Shown: positions 58,841-64,000 of the stretch, piece after piece
How the letters are laid out: the number at the start of each line of letters is the position of its first letter
How positions within the stretch are numbered: position 1 is the stretch's first letter
From: Reticulitermes speratus
Taxonomy: Eukaryota; Arthropoda; Insecta; Blattodea; Rhinotermitidae
Direction of reading: 5' to 3'
Assembly (NCBI GenBank): GCA_021186555.1
Contig: JAJKFL010000006.1
Span: 36,143,478 to 36,207,477 of the forward strand
Length of the DNA stretch: 64,000 nucleotides
Position numbers and translations under genes: made by a program
Notes under the pieces: model-generated
What the model saw: only the letters and a program-made list of their open reading frames with translations
Databases searched by the model: none
What the model was told of the DNA's origin: nothing

Positions 58841-59502
58841 GTAATGTGCTCTCTTACCAACATCAAGCTACCATTATCCTACTAAAGGCCAGTTCTCCCG
58901 AACATCAACAACAAACTGCCAACTGAGGCAGTGACATTCAAAGGCCTGGATCTTCGTCCATTAAACTACATTTTCATTAAACATTGGTAACCACCTGTAT
59001 AGGCATCGATTAATTACTTGAAAACTACCCCTAAGAATTGTCTTTTTGAAATTCCGTGTAAAATGTGGAATGCAATTCATACCTTTGGGGACAGACGATA
59101 GGTTTCTAAACAGTTTTCACCATCATTCATTCAAGTTGTCTCTTAGGATATCCGAAAAACCCATACAAAAGAAATTCCTTCATTTTATAAAACTTATTTA
59201 CTCTACCTTTGAAAAAACAATAAATGCGTGTTGTATATATATTATATTTCATTAATGCACGAAAAATATTAAAGCTTAGATTTCCTATTTCCGTATTGAT
59301 TCCTTTTATTGATTGCATTTACGAAAAAGAAACATTTCCGTCAATACTTCGTTTGTTTAAGAAGTGTTATGCATGTTAGTAGAACTTGCATATGAGAACT
59401 ACTAAATACTAAAGAAATACTAAAGAAGTGTTTAGTGTTTATGTCATCTTCTACAAAGTTACAAGTAGGCTTCTCTCGACAAAATCGAGAAATTGTGCAC
59501 AG

Positions 59503-59815
59503 TCAGTTTCTGACTTACGTAAGGGTTCCGTTCCTGAAACATTTACGTAAACCGAAATTTACGTAAACCGGTATTGATCTAACCCCACCCCCCTATATCA
59601 CACCTTATCCGTTACGCTAACCTTTTTACAATATCAGTATACATGTTTAAAATGTTATTGCTATCATCTGTTTTCTTATGAAACACACAAAGTAAAATAT
59701 ATTTAATAAACAACGTATTAATAATTAATAATATTCCGTATATAATAATAATAATTAATATAGACTGTTTATGTAAGTCCAAGTTTACGTAATCGCATAT
59801 TACGTAACCCGGACA
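59503..59815. mobile_element. MITE with five TTACGTAA palindromes, copy C
   Basis: Paralog of 36187-36508. The left TIR is CAGTTTCTGACTTACGTAA; the right end has decayed (TTACGTAACCCGGACACTT). All five TTACGTAA are still exact despite other changes. Confidence 0.8.
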
Positions 59816-59999
59816 CTTCCTGTGTTTTTTGGTAGAATTATTACATATACGAAGAATTTCTACCAGAACATTTGTTAAAAAATAAGGTAAATAGTACTTC
59901 TTTTAATACGCTTTTCACCCTCCTACATTCAAAAATGTCGATTTTTAGCTTTGTTCAGAGGAAAATTATAATAACTTCATAGACACGCTGTCATGACTT

Positions 60000-61020
60000 C
60001 ATTAACTATCATTAGTTAAGAGAAACCTGATTAAAGGCAGGGTAGATTTGAGTAAGAATATTACGTTAACCCTATTAGATACCGGGTCCAGGCCTACGCA
60101 TCTCAGTACAGCCGTAACTACATCAGACGAGCAACGCATTCAAATTAACATATACCCAGATAGGGAATACTCTTTGACATGTAGTTAACTCATACTTGTT
60201 TCTTTAGAAGAGAGTATTAAAATATCACACTTTAAAAACGTAAACACCTTCCCACATAGCAAAACGAGGAATACCCCAGAAAGAAAACCAGTATGTCATG
60301 TAAACTTGCAATGTGCGTGTTTGCAGGACCCTCTAATTTTTTAATTAACAATATGCATACAATACAGTGAAATACTGTTGCAATATCAACTCCTTCGTCG
60401 AAAATTCTGGATCACCTCTTGTCTACTCCCACAATTGATGGGGCGAATTCTTCTGATAATCCAAACTAAGTACTAGCAATTATGCTGAGTGTGTCTTCAT
60501 TATGTTTATGTGCTTAACTATTCAGTGTGTTTTCGATGGTTTTTCAGTGTTTTCTTGCTAATATGAAATTTACTTGTCATTATTAAGGAAGTAATCGAGA
60601 TACATCAACACCACACTAATAACATAGAAATTTGTTAAGAATGTCCTGCACTTTAACATTCCGTGTAGCCTCTATTCAAAACACCAACCGTGCATTCATC
60701 AATATAAGCCCATTTTCAATCTGTCATACACATACCAACCACGTTTATGAAAGCATAATCAGTGTTATTTTGACCAGTTAAACCTCACCACAGATAGAGC
60801 ACACTGAACTCTAAAAAGAGCAATGGTGCAGGCACAAAATATTTGGGTAGCACTTCTTGAATGACAGTGAAAATTCAGACACAGCTAATTACATTCAACA
60901 TATTTCAAAGGCAAGGCAACATAAAATTACAGTGCACCAACGAAGGCTGTTATGTAGGCAATCATGATATAACAACATAAAAAACGTGCATGATTCCATT
61001 ATCAATAACAACAAATTCAG
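60000..61020. other. Intron 4 of copy C, partly shared with B
   Basis: 60240-60660 and 60670-61020 align with 36560-36975 and 37345-37680 in B. About 59880-60240 is not shared and not recognised. The unoccupied site of the hAT MITE is at about 60667-60680. Confidence 0.6.
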
Positions 61021-61917
61021 AAAGGTACTTTGATGTAGTTTAATTACAAGGTATCCTCCAATATGTTTCGGCCACTTATGTTGCCATCATTAGGGATGTT
61101 TAAACGGAATACAATTACAATTCGAAAGTGTCAGAACCATCCCACCACTGAAAATATGTATATAATCAGAGTATAAAATCACAGTTAAAAGGTAATTATA
61201 AAAAAAGTTTAAAATGTGGATACAAAAAGTTCTTGCGAAATGTTTTACGGTAAAATGGGTGGTGTGATGGAAGAATGTAGTAAACCTCTATCCAAGCAAA
61301 ATACGCGGGATGCAGACAGTATAGTTGATCTCTTTGGTGGTATTAATATTATATTCATTTGATTAATGCACGGAATATGGACAATATAAAAGCGTGAATA
61401 TTGACTACAGAACATCAAGATAGGTAACAACAGCCAATTAAGACATTTTTAGAACCTTCATAATATACGACACAAACAAACTTTGTAACAAAAATCAAAT
61501 AAAGCAAATTTTAGAAAATTCATAATATAAGGCAAAATCAATCTTCAAAGTATAATACAGTTACAAATAACAGTCCAAAACCAGATAAAGTTAAGGATAC
61601 AGCCTTAATAATAATTAATTATTAATATCAATTATTTTATGGTATTGTGAATAAAAAATAACATGTAAATAAGAAGTGGAAACACAAGGAATAAGTATAA
61701 GAAAATTTCTTGGATCTAAGCAAAGCTATGTAAGACGATATGTATTTTAAACCTTTTAAATATCTATGAATTTCATGTACCTTGATATTAATAATATATG
61801 AATAAAAGTGGCAGATAATGCCTGTAAAATATAACACAGAGGCAATGATTATGGGTTGTTAAGTACTGAATCGAGCAATCTGTAACTGTATGACAAAAGT
61901 GATAAAGGGTTTAACTT

Positions 61918-62170
61918 CGTGAATATACATTCATTCATTCATTCATTCATTCTGTAGTCTGTCTTACGACAGGTCCGCAGCCTCTTCCAAAGCGAGATCT
62001 CCACAGGGTGCGATCTAGTGCTTCCTCTTTCAATTTCCAGTAACTTCTCTTTTCCTTAAGGTCATCCAGCAGCTGCTTACGTCTTCTCCCTAGTCTTCCC
62101 GTCATTTATATCCTTCATTCTAACTTTCCTTCAAGCACGTGTTTCTGCGCAAGATGTGACCAATCCAGTT
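61918..62170 (-). mobile_element. LINE 3' end (second LINE family) with (TGAA)n tail
   Basis: The minus strand codes for RLGRRRKQLLDDLKEKRSYW, KLKEEALDRTLWRSRFGRGC, and GPVVRQTTE with a stop, the C-terminal end of an RTE-like LINE protein. It is followed by a (TGAA)n-type tail (plus-strand ATTCATTCATTC at 61929-61951). No other part of the element is present. Copy B has no counterpart, so it inserted after the duplication. Confidence 0.88.
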
Positions 62171-62794
62171 AGCCTTTCGGAGCTGTCATAAGACAGACTA
62201 GAGGATAAATGAACCATAGACTTACACAACGCATATATTTGCTGCTATATTGGATGGTCAGGAAAATAATATGAGTGTGAAACGTAGGCAAAAATTTATA
62301 TCGGACGTTCCACAAAGCAGTGAATTCTACAAACATTATTTCACAATACTGTCAGTGCATATGCATTTAATCAGAACGTTAGAGGTTCCTGTACAGAAAT
62401 ATTATAATTGTAAGAATTATACTCATATTTATGGACAAATTCCTCCTTTTAGTATGTGTGTAACAGTTCTATATTTTTAATATGTAACAATCTTATATTC
62501 TGATATTTAAAAACACATGTGCATCAACTTCTCAAAAACTAGTATTCCCCACACAGTTACTTATTTACTTTAAAGCATTGCTAACATAGACCATTGCACG
62601 TTCGCCTGTGCATGGTACGGATATACCGAAAAACGCAACGAGAGACACAAATGTAAAAATGCACCTACATAGTTTAATAGACTTTTCTATTGAACTGAAG
62701 TATACAGTAGTCAATAAATGTATAAAACAAGGCTCATCAGCATCCAGCACTGCAGTAGTGTAAAACACATAGATGCACATTATCCAAAATTCAT

Positions 62795-62820
62795 ATATAT
62801 ATATATATAATATATATATA
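62795..62820. repeat. (AT)n microsatellite
   Basis: Interrupted AT run. The B counterpart near 38430-38440 is much shorter. Confidence 0.8.
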
Positions 62821-63005
62821 GTAAGTTTGTTAAGTACTCAGATACGTAATCTGCATATAAACGTTAGTGTTCCCAATTAGGGATAAAACATCCATTTAAT
62901 TTTAATTAATGAAATTCTTCTGTTTAATAAGACGATATCAAATTGGTTCAGTTTGCTGCAAGAGAAATTTCTATATATCGGTACGTTGATTTGTGGAATA
63001 GAAGC

Positions 63006-63318
63006 TCATGCACAGATCTCAACATTCAATATCAGAACGTTCAACAATCCTGAGGTACTAACCTCGGTTTTTGCAAAATTCATGAAATACATTGCAAAAA
63101 GTTTTCTACACAATATATAAAGAGCGTCTGATCTGGAAGACAAATACGTCCCTCCGTCCTTCACTCTGTGTACTAATATCAGCGTAAATAACTGGGTACA
63201 ATAAACTGCTATTGGATATGGCACAAATCCTCTTAAAACCGTCAACAAATCCTGTCTATCAACCACACTGACCAATAATGATGTCCAGAATTTTATTTGT
63301 CTTGTACAATGTAAACCG
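63006..63318 (-). other. Open frame kept in both copies on the opposite strand (C)
   Basis: Counterpart of 38631-38943. It has the same length and end (LLNVLILNVEICA, TGA), and a candidate acceptor CTCTATCAG. Conserved parts are QIKFWTSLL and AVYCTQLFTLILVHRV. The stretch between them and the end differs at many residues. Function unknown. Confidence 0.3.
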
Positions 63319-63589
63319 CTGATAGAGTTTAGTGAAATTTAATATCACATGTGCATGCAATAGTATCGGTCGGCAATACCAATTTTTACCTAAACTGACA
63401 CATTAAAAGTAAATGCCTTGAATCAGACAATAAACAAGCTTTACGTTTTCATATACCGTATTAAATGATCCATAGATTTTGCTGAACCATCTTAAACGTA
63501 TATAAAGTGCTAGTTATTCTTTTCAGATATTAATAAAACTTGACTTGTTACGACAGATTTTCGAAAAAATACTAAAACATAAAAAATTT

Positions 63590-63690
63590 TATAAAAGTCC
63601 GTCTAGTGGGAGCTGAGGTGTTCCTTGCGGACGGACTGACGGACGGACAGACGGAGAGACATGAAGAAGCTAATAGTCGCTCTTCGCTAA
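63590..63690. repeat. Dispersed repeat with GGACGGACAGAC-type phrase
   Basis: TTTTATAAAAGTCCGTCTAG and GACGGACTGACGGACGGACA recur in related form at 770-870 and 39670-39770. At those two places the repeat lies at the left edge of the A/B block. Here it lies at a different place relative to the gene, so it is a dispersed element, not only a segmental copy. Confidence 0.65.
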
Positions 63691-64000
63691 TTTTGAGGCA
63701 GGGGGCCTAAAAATCATTGTTGCCAAATTACGCTTCATGAAAACATTGTTTTTACAATTATATCAGTAAATGTTATTGCGCACCCGGATTAAATAAAATC
63801 GGTCTCGGTTACAGAAAGCACTAACCAAATACTCTATAGGGAATAATAGCCTTCTTTTCTGATATCCATGCAAAACTAAAAATACAGTCTTTACACAGAA
63901 TGTAGAATTTGTTAACGTTAAACCTGGAGGTAAAAATAGTAACCACTGAAAATTAACGGGTTAATCTCACGATATAGAAAAATATATCCAACCAAAGAAC

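Noticed and set aside
61918..61955. ATTC microsatellite as an independent feature
   Set aside because: It is the tail of the LINE 3' end and is reported with it.

Overview
The window looks like nuclear DNA of an insect, most likely a cockroach or termite (Blattodea). It is AT-rich, genes are split by introns of several kb, and most of the rest is old retrotransposon, MITE and SINE material. The order-level guess rests on the LINE families, which I recognise from blattodean genomes; I could not run a search to confirm it.

The genes are odorant receptors (7tm_6 family) in a head-to-tail array, all on the + strand. Copy A enters from the left with only its last three exons (1966-7361), which are intact. 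Copy B spans all seven exons (29721-43463). Its exons 1-4 carry frameshifts and stops, while exons 5-7 are intact. Copy C shows exons 1-4 (54677-58840) and runs off the right edge. Its only visible lesion is a TGA in exon 4. The intron phases (2,0,2,0,0,0) and conserved C-terminal motifs agree between copies. The full protein would be about 420 residues.

Blocks of the array can be followed by sequence: A 538-8570 matches B 39435-45725, and B 19745-39050 matches C 50307-63990. Older relics (exon 7 at 12114, exon 3 at 16533, exon 3 plus intron pieces at 45760-46030) show that the array once held more members.

Mobile elements account for most of the rest. An RTE-like LINE family occurs at 7868, 12951-16002 (an inverted pair), 17690, 35608, 45058 and 49313, and a second LINE family at 1 and 61918. 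There is an R1-like LINE at 9955-10867. Penelope-like elements lie at 4815-6450 and 8571-9950, the latter with hammerhead-like motifs. A Ty3/Gypsy-type LTR element fills 21952-28395, and its paralogous site in C holds a solo LTR (52877-53366). A mariner-like remnant (18098), hAT-type and unclassified MITEs, and tRNA-derived SINEs complete the list. Comparing copies gives empty sites for a SINE (1484), a hAT MITE (36984) and a 1.07-kb TIR element (43887), so these inserted after the duplications.

No rRNA, tRNA gene or CRISPR array was seen.
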